From Campylorhamphus procurvoides (taxonomy: Eukaryota > Chordata > Aves > Passeriformes > Dendrocolaptidae), in NCBI GenBank assembly GCA_013396655.1, contig WBMV01000085.1:1-64000 (forward strand): DNA of 64,000 nucleotides, in the 5' to 3' direction. Made by a program: the position numbers and the translations under genes. The notes under the pieces are model-generated. The model was not told the origin of the DNA. It did no database searches and was given only the letters and a program-made list of their open reading frames with translations. Positions 1 to 12,139 of this stretch are shown piece after piece (the first letter of the stretch is position 1; every line of letters starts with the position of its first letter).

Positions 1-341
1 CCCCATCCCAATCCCTGTCCCTGCTTCCTTCATCTTCACTTTCTGCAAACCCAATAGTGACCAAAGCTCTGTCTGCTGGAGATAACTATCTAAGTGCAAC
101 ATGTGATGGAGACAAAAGATCTTAGCAATGTTTACTTAAAAAAGCTTTACTGGAGTTCAGTTGTCTGTGTCCTTCACTCCCCTATCTCCTGCCCTTGCCC
201 AAAGGTTGAGCTCACCTTGCAACAAACTTCCCATGCCTTCAGTGTGTTGTCAGTGGTGTGATTGGTTTTAAAGACGGGACAGTTAAAACACTTTAATGAT
301 GAGGTTGCCAACTCCTAGTCATGGTCAGGTGATCCTTGACT
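1..341. other. Unique non-coding sequence
   Basis: No gene or repeat recognised. Composition is ordinary AT-rich vertebrate DNA. The only open frames run into the low-complexity purine tract that follows. Confidence 0.7.
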
Positions 342-454
342 GGGAGGGAAGAAGGGAAGGAAGGCAGGGAAGGGAAGGAGGGAAGGAAGGCAAGAAAGGG
401 AAGGAGAGAGGAAGGGAAGGAGGGAGGAAGGGAGGGAGGGAGGGAGGGAGGAAA
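342..454 (+). repeat. Polypurine GGAA/GGGA microsatellite
   Basis: An almost unbroken purine run on the plus strand, made of GGAA, GGAAGG and GGGA units and ending in a cleaner (GGGA)n stretch at about 430-450. Only two isolated C bases interrupt it, so it is a degenerate simple repeat. Overlapping open frames on both strands (Arg/Gly/Glu/Lys-rich on plus, Ser/Pro/Leu-rich on minus) are artefacts of the repeat. Polypurine tracts of this kind are known to be able to form triplex (H-DNA) structures; whether this one does is not visible in the sequence. Confidence 0.95.
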
Positions 455-2789
455 TATGTTGTGTGGAAAGAGGTAACAATGAGCATGAACGTTTATTTTC
501 AGACAGTATGAGAGAGAGGTTTATGAAGCAAAGCAGTCTGTAATCAGCCCTTTCTTTCTCCTTCCTACATTTCCAAAACATTAGCCCAATACCAACCTAG
601 CTATCTATCCTGCCTCTAAAACAGGCACCTGGCTATTACGGCTCTGCAAAGGTGCTGTGTTCCCTTTGTGGCTGTGTGTGAAAGAAACAAAATACCCACT
701 TTCATCTTTGCATCTGAGTGCATTTGTACTACACACATACACAGGCTTTTTTCTACAAAGACAGGAAGGCAAGGTCTGTTTTTTCATCATACATTTAAAA
801 GTGAACTCTCACTGTGGGCACAGGGCTTTGTAAGCATGTGAGCAGCTTGCTCTTGGCTTCACACATTTATTTCTGAAGAACCTGAGTACACTGAGCAAAT
901 ATGCACATTTTACTACTAATGTTACTAGAGAGTGTACACTGGTAGTTGTATGTATATATTTGTCTATTTACCAATAGTGTTGCTGGGAGGTAGGGAGAAG
1001 AAACACTGAAGCAAAAAAAGTCTATTTCCAGGAAAGGTAAAAATTCAGTGACACAATTTAGTAAAATGTATGAAGCATGGCATTCAGTGCTCAGGAAAAT
1101 GCCCAGATATTCAGCTCCTTATCTAAAGCATGTCCAAACTATCTGCACTTCTTGAGTCTGCAAAGCTGAACTGGAAATTGGACAAGACAGGCTTTTTTGG
1201 TATTGCCTGTTTCTGGCTTAGGCAGATAGCAGGTGATAGCATCTCTCTTTACACACTTCTGCAGAGCAGTAGCAGTCCAGGGCTAGTCAGGAAGCACAGC
1301 GATGTGCAGGAGAGATAATAAAGCCCAGGATTAACTATGGCAGGCCCTTGATTTTGCTCCCAGCAGAGGTCATGTCTCATGTGCCCCTTTGTGTGAAGAG
1401 TGCAGCCAGTCTGCGCTTCCAAAATGCCTCCTTCCCACCTGGTGGTTTGGCATCCTGGGCAAGCATGTGGTCTTTCTCAGTGCTGCCTCTGCAGAAGATG
1501 GGCCATCCACAGATTTGTATCCTCACAGATTTCTTCCACATAACCAAGGCAACAATGGGAAAATAAAAGCAGTGGATTCCACAGATACTAAATCCACCAT
1601 CACTTGTAGGCTTAACTCCTGGACCACATTTCTGTGTCAGCAAATGTGGGCATCTGCCAAAACTGAGATTTTTGTGGCATTTTGCTTATATTGGAGGATA
1701 TAAACCCTGCTATGGACTCCTCAGAGTTTGGAAAATACACCCCCCCGAATCAGCTGAAAGCTGGTTGGCCTAATAAACCAGAAAAAAAAAAAGGTAGGGT
1801 TTGTTCACTGTATTACAAGAAAAAAAATTGAATGAGTAACTTGATTTTTTTTTCCTTGAATTATTTTTATTTGTAGATAGGTTCATTTGCAAGAACCAAA
1901 CTGTTCTTTATAACATGAAAGCAATCAGCCAAATTAAGTGATTAAAAGCAAGGTTACAGAATAAATACTTATCTACATTTGCAGTGTATTAGTAAAGAAA
2001 TAGAGTAAGTGTTGTGTTTAGTATAGGTTTTACTTTAACTATAAAAATGGATATTTCAGGGCTAAGATGAAGAAAAAATAAATAAAGTTGCTTGGTATTA
2101 TGAAGGGGGGAAGGGATGTATGAAGTGTTCATAAATAGGTGAAAGTATCGATCAGTGATGGTGAAACATCAGTGAACTGTGCAGAGCACTTTGAGTTACC
2201 TCCTTGTCTTTGATTAGGTTCAAATGTTAAATTTAATCTGTAAACCTTTAAATGGGATTCAGAGCCAAGAGTCTCGAAGACCTGAGGTTTCAAAAAACAA
2301 CTGCTGAGTTTGATCCAAATGTCAGAACAAAATGCAGAAAAGGACTTCATATTGCTGGACTTGGAAATGAAATTAAAAATCAATGAACACTTTTTAGCCA
2401 TTCTTCTCCCCTTGAATATTAATATGTGGGTAAGAAGAATAGTAGCATCTGGAGAATTTGCTGTATTAAGATTGTATATGGTCAAAAGCTTCTGTTCTAA
2501 GTTTTTTAAAAATTATTTTCTATATTATAAATATTACTTTAAACATAAACCCGAGAAAATTAAAGCATTTTCTACTTTTGATCTATGATTCCTAAAAGAG
2601 AAGACTTTTAGCTTCTGTGTTTCTTAGAGGGGAAAGCATGTTTTTTAAAAAAAGAAAACAGACAATTCACGCTATTTTTTACAGGACCAGCTCAACTACT
2701 CAACATGGTTTCAAGGACAGTCTTGTTTTAATGACAGCCTTCCTAATTCTCAAGTAAATTGAGTTTTCACTGTTTTTTTGGTCCACTTG
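455..2789. other. Unique intergenic or intronic sequence, no gene seen
   Basis: AT-rich unique DNA. The open frames are short (at most 118 codons), overlap on opposite strands and show no domain, signal peptide or low-complexity protein character I recognise. Short homopolymers (A-rich at about 1781-1792) are the only repeats noticed. Confidence 0.6.
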
Positions 2790-3158
2790 GGAGGTGGGCA
2801 CTGACACTCCGGATCAGCTGCTGGCGGCGAGGGCTGCATTGTAATGCAGAACAAATGAGGGCTGGATACATGCCCTCCTCGCATTCAGCCGCCAGTGCTG
2901 CCACTTACAATTACAAAGGACAAGAGCAGGAGACACTTCAGCAGCGGGGAAGCATGACCTGCGAGCCGTAGCTCATTTTGCACTGCACTTATTCAATACA
3001 GCACTGCCCTATAATTTCCTATAGCATTGTTATCTGTTCGCCGTTTACACACTCACACCTTCATTATGTCCCCGGCTGCCAGCGCCGGCTGCTTGTCAGA
3101 TCTATTGATTGCACTCAGGCTGCAATTTGCATGGATCACTCTCGAGTGTCCTCACACA
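2790..3158. promoter_or_regulatory. Candidate conserved non-coding regulatory segment
   Basis: A block of high-complexity sequence that differs from its AT-rich flanks and has no coherent reading frame. It contains a perfect POU octamer, ATTTGCAT, at 3125-3132, a PBX/CUX-like TGATTG core at 3106-3111, and a perfect 7-bp inverted repeat, CTGCATT-GT-AATGCAG, at 2834-2849. It ends exactly where a 19-bp minisatellite begins. The dense recognisable sites and the lack of low-complexity DNA are typical of conserved enhancers, but conservation cannot be tested here. It could equally be an exon of a non-coding RNA or plain unique DNA. Confidence 0.35.
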
Positions 3159-3512
3159 GACCGATACCCCTGCCTGGGACTGATACCCCAAGGACTGAGA
3201 TCCCTGCAGAGGACCGATATCTCATACAGAGACCGATACCTCATATAGGCACTGATACCTCATATAGGCACTGATACCTCATATACGGACTGATACCACT
3301 AACAGGGACTGATGCCTTTCATAGAGACTGTTACTCCCGTCAAGGCCCGATACCGGTGCTGAAGTCTGACACCTCTGGTGGTGACTGATACTCCTGCTGG
3401 GCACTGATGCTCCTTATAGGATAGGCACTGATGCCCCTTAGAGGGTCTGATACCCCTGCCAGGGACACTGACATGACTGATACTCCTGCCAAAGAATGAT
3501 GTCCCTTCCAAG
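3159..3512 (+). repeat. 19-bp degenerate minisatellite, about 19 units
   Basis: Tandem array whose units start with GACTGATACC or close variants and are 19 bases long. Units at 3212, 3231, 3250, 3269, 3288, 3307, 3326, 3345, 3364 and 3383 keep exact 19-base spacing. The units at 3250 and 3269 differ by a single base. Irregular units are the 15-base one at 3178, the 24-base one at 3402 (with a duplicated ATAGG) and an 11-base fragment at 3464. The outer units are the most diverged and the central ones (3231-3287) the most alike, as expected of an array homogenised in its middle. Because 19 is not a multiple of 3, open frames crossing it cycle through three peptides and are not genes. Confidence 0.93.
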
Positions 3513-6500
3513 GGGGCAGCAGCCAGCAGGGTCTTGCTGCCTCCAGCATCTGGCAGCCCTGCACAAGGATCTTTATGCCCCAGTGGGAAACCAAATACAT
3601 GAGGATCTCAGAGAGATTGTCCTTGCACTGGAAAAAGCACAATACTTGGTAAATTCAAGCCACTGTGATTGTCTCACAGATAGCCACAAGGAACTGGATA
3701 CCCAAATCTCTCTGCCAGCCATTTGGCATTAATTTCCACACTATTGTGTGGATGTTTTAGCACAGAGGTTTGAGGAAAGACTGAAAAAGGGAAATTGTAT
3801 TAGATGAATGTCAGTGTTGTCTTTATTGTACTAGGGTTGTTTGTTTGTTTTTTTAATTTCTCTACTGTAATGAATGAGACTATCAGAGGGTTCAAGTTTG
3901 TCTGTGAATCTGAGGGTGTCTCCCACAAGTGCAAGCTGGTATGTCAGCAATCACTGCTGGCACATGCATAACATCCCACAGCTGGGGTCTTGAACTTGGG
4001 ATGCTGCATATGATCAAGCGTGTATATGTGCAATCCTGACTCAGATGTCAGTATTTTGCTGCAGTAAAAGAGATGCAAAACTTAATCCTGTTCGTGTTTA
4101 AATCAGTAATACTGGTCTGATGTCTTTGGCTGAAAGAAGGAGTGGATCTACTATCAGAAGTAGCTGAAAATCTCTGTCTAAAAACTATTTAAGTGGTTGC
4201 ACAAGCAGAAGACAACAAGGTGATCAGATGGGGCTAAGAAAAGCACTAATTGCTGTGTTGAAGGAAGAATATAAATAGCCTCTTGAAAGGTTTGGTGATT
4301 CATTTGCCCTTTCTCTCCTGTACCTTTGTATTTCAGGGAGAGGTTTTGTGAGATTTTGGCTGCAGAAGGAAGGAATCCAAGCTATCTGAACCAATGATGG
4401 TAGCTCAGCGGGATAACAAAATCCTCACATTACTGCAGAGCAGGCAACTACGCAAACCTTTTCAAATCCTCTCCACAAGTAGAGTGCAGATAAAAGCAGG
4501 CAGCAAAATGTTTCTGAAATTATCTGTGATGGAGTAAAATCATGCATCATTTCATGAGGGATGCTGAATCAATGCTTATTACTTACAAGTAAGGTGTTTA
4601 AATCTTTCAATGGGTATGGGAAGAAAAGAAAGTGAAGAAAGCGTCTGAGATGAGCACAGTAAATTGTACCATGAATTTAAAACAAATCCATCCTAATTAT
4701 TCTTATTTTAAATTGTAACATATATATTCCTGATCATTCTATCCCTTCCTTTCAGTTTATGACATTGATATAACATACTGATCCATTTGCTTCATTTTGT
4801 CTTCTCCTTTTCTTTTGCTGTTAACACACAGCATTTTAAAGAAATGACACCACTGTGCATGAAAGTCACAGCTCATAGGAAAACAATTGAATCCCAGTAT
4901 AATATTGGGAAATGAGAATTTTGTCTTTATCTTCAGGGTGAGAAAAATCAAGTAACCGTGCCTAAAAAGCAAGACTTATCATAGCTACTTTTGAGAATTA
5001 ATTCTGAAAAAAAAGACAATCATGCCTCAGCTTGGTGTTAATAATTTCAGTTTCAACATTAACTAATACATAAAAATTCTCAGTTCAGAAATTTTCAGTA
5101 TCTATGGTAATGCAAAGTATTATTATTTTATTTATTATTGCACCAAAGTAGACAATACTAAGCCATCAATTGAGTTTGGAGTTGTTTTGGTAGGATTATA
5201 TAAGTATATTGTAGTATTATAGTTCTATTTCCAGTTAGAAGGTCATGGAAGTCATAGCACACCCAGACATTTACCTTTCACTGTTCCTGCAATACAGAAC
5301 AACACAGTGTCACTTTAAAAATGTACAGCTCGGGTCAAGGCCAAAGGAATCAAATAAGCCCACACAAGCCGGAGTTGGTGAGGAGAGGTCATCTATATGT
5401 CAGTGGTACCGCAAAGTGCAGGTGACTGAGGCAGGGCAAGCTGCTCTCTCTTGTTTTGAGACCCCACACAGATAACATTGTACATGGTTACCTGAATTTT
5501 GATAGTCCCTAATATTTTTATTTTTAAAAGGAATCTGAAAATAGCTAACTCGAAAGTAAGACATGATTGGAAAATGTGTGGGGCCTTCTCAGACAGCAAC
5601 AGAGCTCAGCCTGACACAAATCAGGCCACAATTTCAACCTCTCTGCATGAACAGAGTCATTTCAGCAGATGAAGAGAAAGGAAGTATCCTGGTAAAACTT
5701 CCTAAATACCTGATGGGCTCTAGGTTGGGCTATCAGCATAAAACATCTTTTCTATCCAAATTTTCCTCTGAGCTCAAGGAAACTACACTCCCAGCGTTCT
5801 ATCTCAGTATGATTAAGGAGGCATCCTGTACAATAAACATCAGTCTAAATTATGATTTTTCAATATTTCTAGTTTTTTCCCAAAAGTTTTTATATGACTT
5901 GTTTAAATCCAAGAACAATGGTGAAGATAAAAGAGCAAGAAAGCTTTCTTGTGCTATTTCAGTATTTGCTGAAACTAATAATGCAGTGTCATATGTGATG
6001 ATGTAGTAAGTCAGCAAACGTGAAATATCTCCAGGGAGCTCTTTGTTCTGCTATTTTTTTTCTATCCAGTGCTTCTGGTTGTCAACAGAAAAACATAAAA
6101 TAAATTTTCAGATTCTAAATAAAGCATCTTATATATGATCCTAAGACTTCTTTCTGGGAAAAAAAAAAAGTCAAGCACTGATGTATAATTTTCTTTAACT
6201 GTTTTCCCTTTGATAAAGCTGTAATAGGAATTGAGCATTTGAAAAGGATATTTATGAAACTGATTCTATAAATGGAAATGTATATTTTATAGCCCAGGAT
6301 TCAGGAGAATAGTTTGGATTTTACACTGATGTCATTTCAACCTTACTCTCCTGTGTCCCACTTTTATTTTTATACTGAATTTGGCTTCTAATATAATCTA
6401 GGGAGAAACAAGTCACAGACATAAAATTTTACCTATTTTTAAGAAAAGGTCTACTTTCACCAGGTTTGGCTAGTTTTAAGATTCAAAGAAATGCTGAGAA

Positions 6501-8245
6501 ATCTCATGTTGCCATAGCTTCACTCAGTATTCAATTCACTTGTGTTAAAATAGAAAGGTGTTTTCAAAATAAACTTGGTGCTACCATCTGAAGGCCTGTC
6601 TATTTCCAGTTGTGTGCCAAGGAGCACAGGGTAACAAGACTCTTCACGTAGGTCTTCAACTGAATCTTATGTCAAAATTAAATGGGATGAATCCAGACTT
6701 AAGTCCCCAGCCTTGTGATTACATGACAGACTTTAAACTGTGTTCCCACTGATTCTTTCCCTACCACTAAGCTTGGCAGTTTTCACATCTGCAAATTTTA
6801 TTCAGAAACTGTCCAGCAGTAAAGAGAAGTTCATTATTTTAAAATAGCTCATGTCAGTTTGGCTAAGGTTTTATTTGATACAGCACTTGTGTTTTAAGGC
6901 TTCAGTGGCTGCCTGTCATTGTCATCCTGATGTAAAACTAATCTTTACTGGTATGACACATAGAAATTAATGCCTGAATGTAAATTCAGTGAGAAAAACT
7001 AAGGAAATAAGGTTTTGGACAAAAGAGAGAGGCAAACCCTTAAGCTGAGGGGATCCATAGCTGCTACTAATTAACATGGTAACTGGCAGAGTCACTTAGT
7101 CACTCTAGAGAGAATTGCTATTAAGTACAATGAGTTTGTCTACGTCTTATACGAAGGGAGGGTTCAGGATTCACCACTGAGATGGCCATGTTGGGCTTTA
7201 ACAGGTTTACCCACGATCTTAAGACTAACATCTGTATATTGAGTCTGGACTCAGATTTTTGGTCTGCTGAATCATACAGAGATATCAGGTGATTCTTTGG
7301 GACTTCTGGATTAAGGGAGACACATAGATTAATTGCTCTTCTCTCTTTGTCTCTTGAATACCCGCTTCTCTTAATGCATGTTTTGGATCTGTCATCTCTT
7401 TGCTGCTGTTCAAGTTTCCCTGATTTGCCTATCGACATTGTTCTCCATCAGTAAATCAGTTGTTGCAGAAGACCTACATGCAAGCACCTCTAGGTATCTG
7501 TCTTTTCTGCAGATAAAGGCTTTGGCACCTCTACTTGCCTGATGTTTATCTGAGGGAAATGAAGAAAAATCAGTTGCAGTGCAGGAGAAATAAAATTAAG
7601 GGGAAATTCACGTGGAAGATAGAGGATAAACCTGTAATAGTATTGACTGCATTGGATTATACCTTATCCTTACTCATGATAATTGAAGGAGTTTATTTTT
7701 TAATTCAGAAATTGTTATTGTTTTTTCAGTGGTGCTCGTGGATACTTATTTAGATCCAAGATTGCAGTCATAGCTGTATGACATTTCCTTATTCACGTTA
7801 TAATATCATCTAGACACCTCAAGCAAGAGTTGGGGGTCCATATTTGTAGGAGCTGCATCTACACACAAGCAGAAGACAGCATTTACCTCAATAGTTTACT
7901 GACAAAACAATGAAACAAAAATTACAGGGAGTGATATGTCTTGCTGTCATTTTGTAGAATGAAGGTATTTAGATGCTTTACCCAAAGACATTACCTTCAA
8001 TGCCAGTTAAGGCCTGACGTCAGATCAAGAATGTTCAAACCTGTACTAATTCCATGATGATAGTGTAGTATAGTGAGAAAGTCTACAGGAACAGTCATCA
8101 ATTCAGCCACATGTCATAATTTAAAATCATCCTAGCATGAAACAGAAAGGGACCAACCAACTGCTGAGTGTGGCCATCAGGAGAAACAGTAGTCAGAACT
8201 TCGAGCTAGATTTACACTGTTCTACATCAATTAGCTATCATACAA
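3513..8245. other. Unique non-coding sequence, no gene seen
   Basis: AT-rich unique DNA. The longest open frame, 147 codons at 5563-6006 on plus, has a stretch of hydrophobic residues near its C-terminal third but no domain I recognise and no flanking splice pattern I can defend. A T-rich TTTG tract lies at 3837-3857. Nothing else stands out. Confidence 0.55.
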
Positions 8246-8313
8246 GGCCAGGAGTTGGACTTGATGATCCTGATGGGTCCCTTCCAACTCAGCATATTCT
8301 GTGATTCTATGAC
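8246..8313 (+). mobile_element. CR1 LINE 3' end fragment, plus strand
   Basis: About 70 bases matching the extreme 3' end of avian CR1: a GGAGTTGGACTTGATGAT block, then GGGTCCCTTCCAACTC, ending in the tail unit GTGATTCTATGA at 8301-8312. CR1 inserts by target-primed reverse transcription starting at its 3' end, so severely 5'-truncated copies like this are the usual outcome. It carries no coding sequence. Confidence 0.92.
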
Positions 8314-9640
8314 TATCTGTTGTAGGGTGCTCAGTAGGGGCTGTCAGGCCTTACAATCTCAGAAATTTGTAGTTGACTTTGCTACTGCTGGCCACATGTT
8401 GGAAAGCACATGCCTGTACAGAAGTTCTCCTGTAGTTTCATACACTTTTCTGCATTTACGTGCTGAACTATTGTGTTCAGCTTTGCAGTGATAATATATC
8501 ATATAAATCTGAATGCCTTTTGAAAAGTATGTTTAAAAATAAGTTGACAGAAAATTGCAATGAAACACCTTTTGTAAAATAATTGGATATCACTGAAACC
8601 AGACAAACCTGGTAGGGGAATCTAGCCAGAGGTTAATGCAATTTAATACAGTTTTCTTATACTGACTATTATTATACCTTAGCCTCAGCCACTGACCCTA
8701 ACAAGGTTGGTGACTGCTGCTGGAGGTCTAAAGGAAAAGACTTTAAACATATGTATGCCTGCAAATGTAAACTTTAGTCCAATTATACTTCTATAATAAC
8801 TTCTTTAAACTCGAACACATTACATTACTGAAATAATAGCAGCAGCTATGCTGTAGTATTTTTCAGTACTGCCTTAATTCTCTACAATGCAGTTACTGCA
8901 AGATTACTCTATAAAACATTTTTAGAGTCCAGAGAAGTTGGTTAAGGTTTCTCATAACATAGGCTTGAAACATTCATTTTAGAAGATGGTAGTCTTTCAT
9001 CAAAAACTCTGCAAGTCTTTGTAATCCACATGGCTGCTATGGGGAGAATGTATTCATCATTTAATTTTTGGAAGTTTTCCAAACTGAAAAGATTAGGGTG
9101 AGAAGTATATTGTGTGCAAGCAGCCCATGGTCATTTTACCTTTCCTTAATCCCCTGCGGTAAGTATTTGCATCTGTATTTTACTGACGAAAAAGCTGTCA
9201 GCATGGAGAAATGAAAGTCTTCATTTTTAAGTCTGGTCACTGCTTTGGACAAGTCTCTTCTCAGGTGCCAGATTTCCCAGCCTGAGGCAGCTCCATGATG
9301 TGAGTGATGCTGTAGTTCAATCTCTTGGGTATTCCTTGCAGCTAAGGAATTGAGCAGGCTGGGAACCCAGCAATGATACTGCACCCCTGCCACACAAGGA
9401 TTCATGAGGTGCCCCTCTACTCTGCCCATGGGTGCTGCTGGAACTAGGCCAAGGTGGTCTGTCCCTCTGCCTTAGTTGGTATGAGGATGTGCACCGAGCA
9501 AACAGGGCTGCAGCTCCTTGCACCTCACAGCCACCCTGCAGCACAGGGAGCTCTGCCCCAGCAGACTCATTGTTTTATGTGTTCTATTTAGAAGGGCAAA
9601 AATATATTTTCAGCATTTCAATATCAGAGAATGACTATTT

Positions 9641-9713
9641 AAAAATAATAAGAAGAACAACAATAATTACAATAAATTACTTATAATGAATTATTGATTA
9701 TAATAATAATAAC
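9641..9713. repeat. Imperfect AAT-rich simple repeat
   Basis: A/T tract built of AATAAT, AACAATAATTAC and TAATAATAATAA pieces with no open frame. It is a degenerate trinucleotide microsatellite. Confidence 0.8.
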
Positions 9714-10768
9714 CTTGAATAATTTTCAAGTGGTTGGAAGTGGACTGGGATACTGAGCACAGAAAGAAATCTGTACAATGGAGGCCTTACAGGAGGTCTG
9801 TGAAGAAGATAATCCAAACAGTGACCAGAGTCTGGACTGGGACTAAAACATCCAAAGGCAGAATGAGGTTTCAGACATCCCTGCTTTGGGAACACTTTCA
9901 TTCCATGTTTTAGTTCAGTTTATTACAAACACAGGAAACACTATTAAAATCAAACCTATTTCTGGTGATGAGCTGTATCTCTACTCCCCTCAAGAGTCAG
10001 AGCTTCTGAATTATGTTTTAATATGCCCATACAAACATCTTTCAGAAAGTTTTATTCCATCCCCAGTGACTGCTGCTGGTTTGTGTAGCATATACAGACT
10101 TACTAATTACAATGATTTGCAGTCTTTGGCATAGGTATTTTCCCCATTAAAGAGACTATTGTCTAAGCAGCTTGGAAATGTTTGCCTCCTGCTCAGCAGG
10201 GAGTTGGATGCCACTTATTGTTGGCATGTTGCACTGTGAACCCCCATCAGATTAGGTATGGGGTCTGGAAGAAATGAGGTGGGAGGCAGAGCTTCTCCTG
10301 TGGGAGATGAAACTTGCCTGCTGTGGCTTCCCCATAGCAGAGAGTACCGCATCCCAAATTTCTTTGGGTTGCAGTTTAGTGAGGGGGCAAAATCCTTTTA
10401 GCATTGCCGTAACCTCTAGCTATGCAGTACCACAGTGTTACCTAGGCTGGGCTATTTCATGTGCAAGAATATGCAAAGCAGAAAGGAGGACCTGTCTGCA
10501 GTGAGGCATTTTTCTGGTAAACTTGATACACTGAATATGGATCCCTACCCTCATTGCTTCATCACCACCCTGTGATGTTTGGCCCCAAAGCTAAAGTGGC
10601 TTTTGCTGCAAATAACCACACTGACAGCTTCTTGTAAGTAGGGCAAGAGTGGATTAGTGCAGGCATTTTGCGGCAGAAGGCTCTGGAGTCTCACCTGCAC
10701 AGCCACACGATTGCATTCATGTCCTGCTTTAACGTCCTTGAGCATCTTTTATCTTCCAAATTCTAAAG

Positions 10769-10816
10769 GTGTGTTTGGTTTTTGGTTTTTTTTTTCGTTG
10801 GTTTTTTTTTTTTTGG
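10769..10816 (+). repeat. T-rich tract broken by GG
   Basis: Long T runs separated by GG or GTTGG. One of at least eight similar tracts in this window with the T-rich strand on plus. It has no gene content; the Phe/Trp-rich open frames across it are artefacts. Confidence 0.85.
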
Positions 10817-12067
10817 CTCTCTACCTGCACAGACAGAAGGGAGCAAAAGCAAACAGAAATGGGATCGAGAGGGTGGGAGAAAAATAGATGGTGTCCGCTG
10901 CACCCCTGTCCCCTCTCAGGAGCGTACAGGGCATGTCTGCTCCCAAGCAGCAAATTGCAAAGGTCTCTACCATGGTCTGCTGCTTGCAGTATACACAGCT
11001 CCTTAGGGAAGGGACACCACAGCTGGAAACTGGGGAATCTAACAGCCAGATTGCCTCTCCTTCAAGGATTTGTGCATATTCTGGGAAGTGCAGAGTCTGG
11101 ACCTTGCTTCTTCCACTTGCTGTTCTGCTTAGCAGGACCCTTTTGCTCTGGGAAGAGCATCCCCTGCAAATGCTGAAACACTCTTGTGAAGCATTTCCTG
11201 GAACATCTTCAATGCTCCACATCATTTCACATATTTACATTGCTGTGAGTTCAATGTAGCAATTTTTTAAAATTGTTTCACTTGCAATTTTTGTATTATC
11301 ATGTCACTGAAAAGAAAGCTATTCCAAATTTAAAAAAGAAAAAAAAAGAGAGAAGGAAAAAAATGCATCTCATATCTATTAAACTTCATCTAAATAGGTT
11401 TTTATAGAAAAAGGTCTGGCCACCCACAGTACACACAAGCTTAGTATTCAGATTTTGATAACTTTTCCAAAGATTTTTTTTCTAAAGTTGCTCATCTGAA
11501 GTCCTTAGCTGAAATGAGGGTGAGCTGCTTTTCTTCTCAGCGAGTTTCATTTTTCTCCATTTCTGTTGATTACTAACTCTACACTATATTGCTTAGGCAT
11601 GGAAATTTAAACGGTAATGCATAATTAAGGTATGCAACCTGACATCCCGTTTCACACTCTCTCTCCCTGTCATACTCCTATAGTCACTATCAGTCTTCCA
11701 GTTAATAAACTATTTGGACTGTCCTTCAGCTCTCCTCTTTTGAGAGAACCTGAGTGAAGTGAATTGTCACAAATCCTGCAAAGCTTGGACTTCTTGCTTG
11801 GGTACTTCCAGCACTGAGAGAGACCTGTCTATCTCACAGGAACAGGAATAGAGGTTTTGATGTACTGGCTGGGATCAGTAATTGCAATGGGTCACGGGTA
11901 GAGTCACCGCTCCTCAGACAACACAGGGAAGAGGCGTTCACATCAGGACTTACCCCTTAAACCCTCCTACCTGTCTGGTTCACCAAGGCCTGAGTAGGTG
12001 TCTGTGCATTGGTGTGATGTGCACTTCACTGCAGGCTGTAAGTCTAGGTGTGGGAAGTTATGCCTTT

Positions 12068-12139
12068 AGAACAGTCTGAAATACTTCTGTTTGAAGGTAA
12101 TAAAGAACAGTCTGAATTCCTTCAATTTGAAGGAAGTTC
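12068..12139 (+). repeat. 36-bp tandem duplication
   Basis: Two adjacent copies, 12068-12103 and 12104-12139, each beginning AGAACAGTCTGAA and containing TTTGAAGG near the end. The period is exactly 36 bases, so it reads as an imperfect 12-residue repeat (EQSE..LFEG) in one plus-strand frame. The copies have diverged, so the duplication is not recent. No gene is supported around it. Confidence 0.85.

Noticed and set aside
342..511. Arg/Gly-rich open frame over the purine tract
   Set aside because: It is a translation of the GGAA/GGGA microsatellite.
2978..3274. Open frames with repeated peptides over the minisatellite
   Set aside because: The 19-base unit shifts frame at each repeat, so the peptide repetition is a by-product of the DNA repeat.
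5563..6006. 147-codon plus-strand open frame
   Set aside because: No recognisable domain, no supporting splice or promoter structure, and length is within chance for 64 kb of six-frame sequence.
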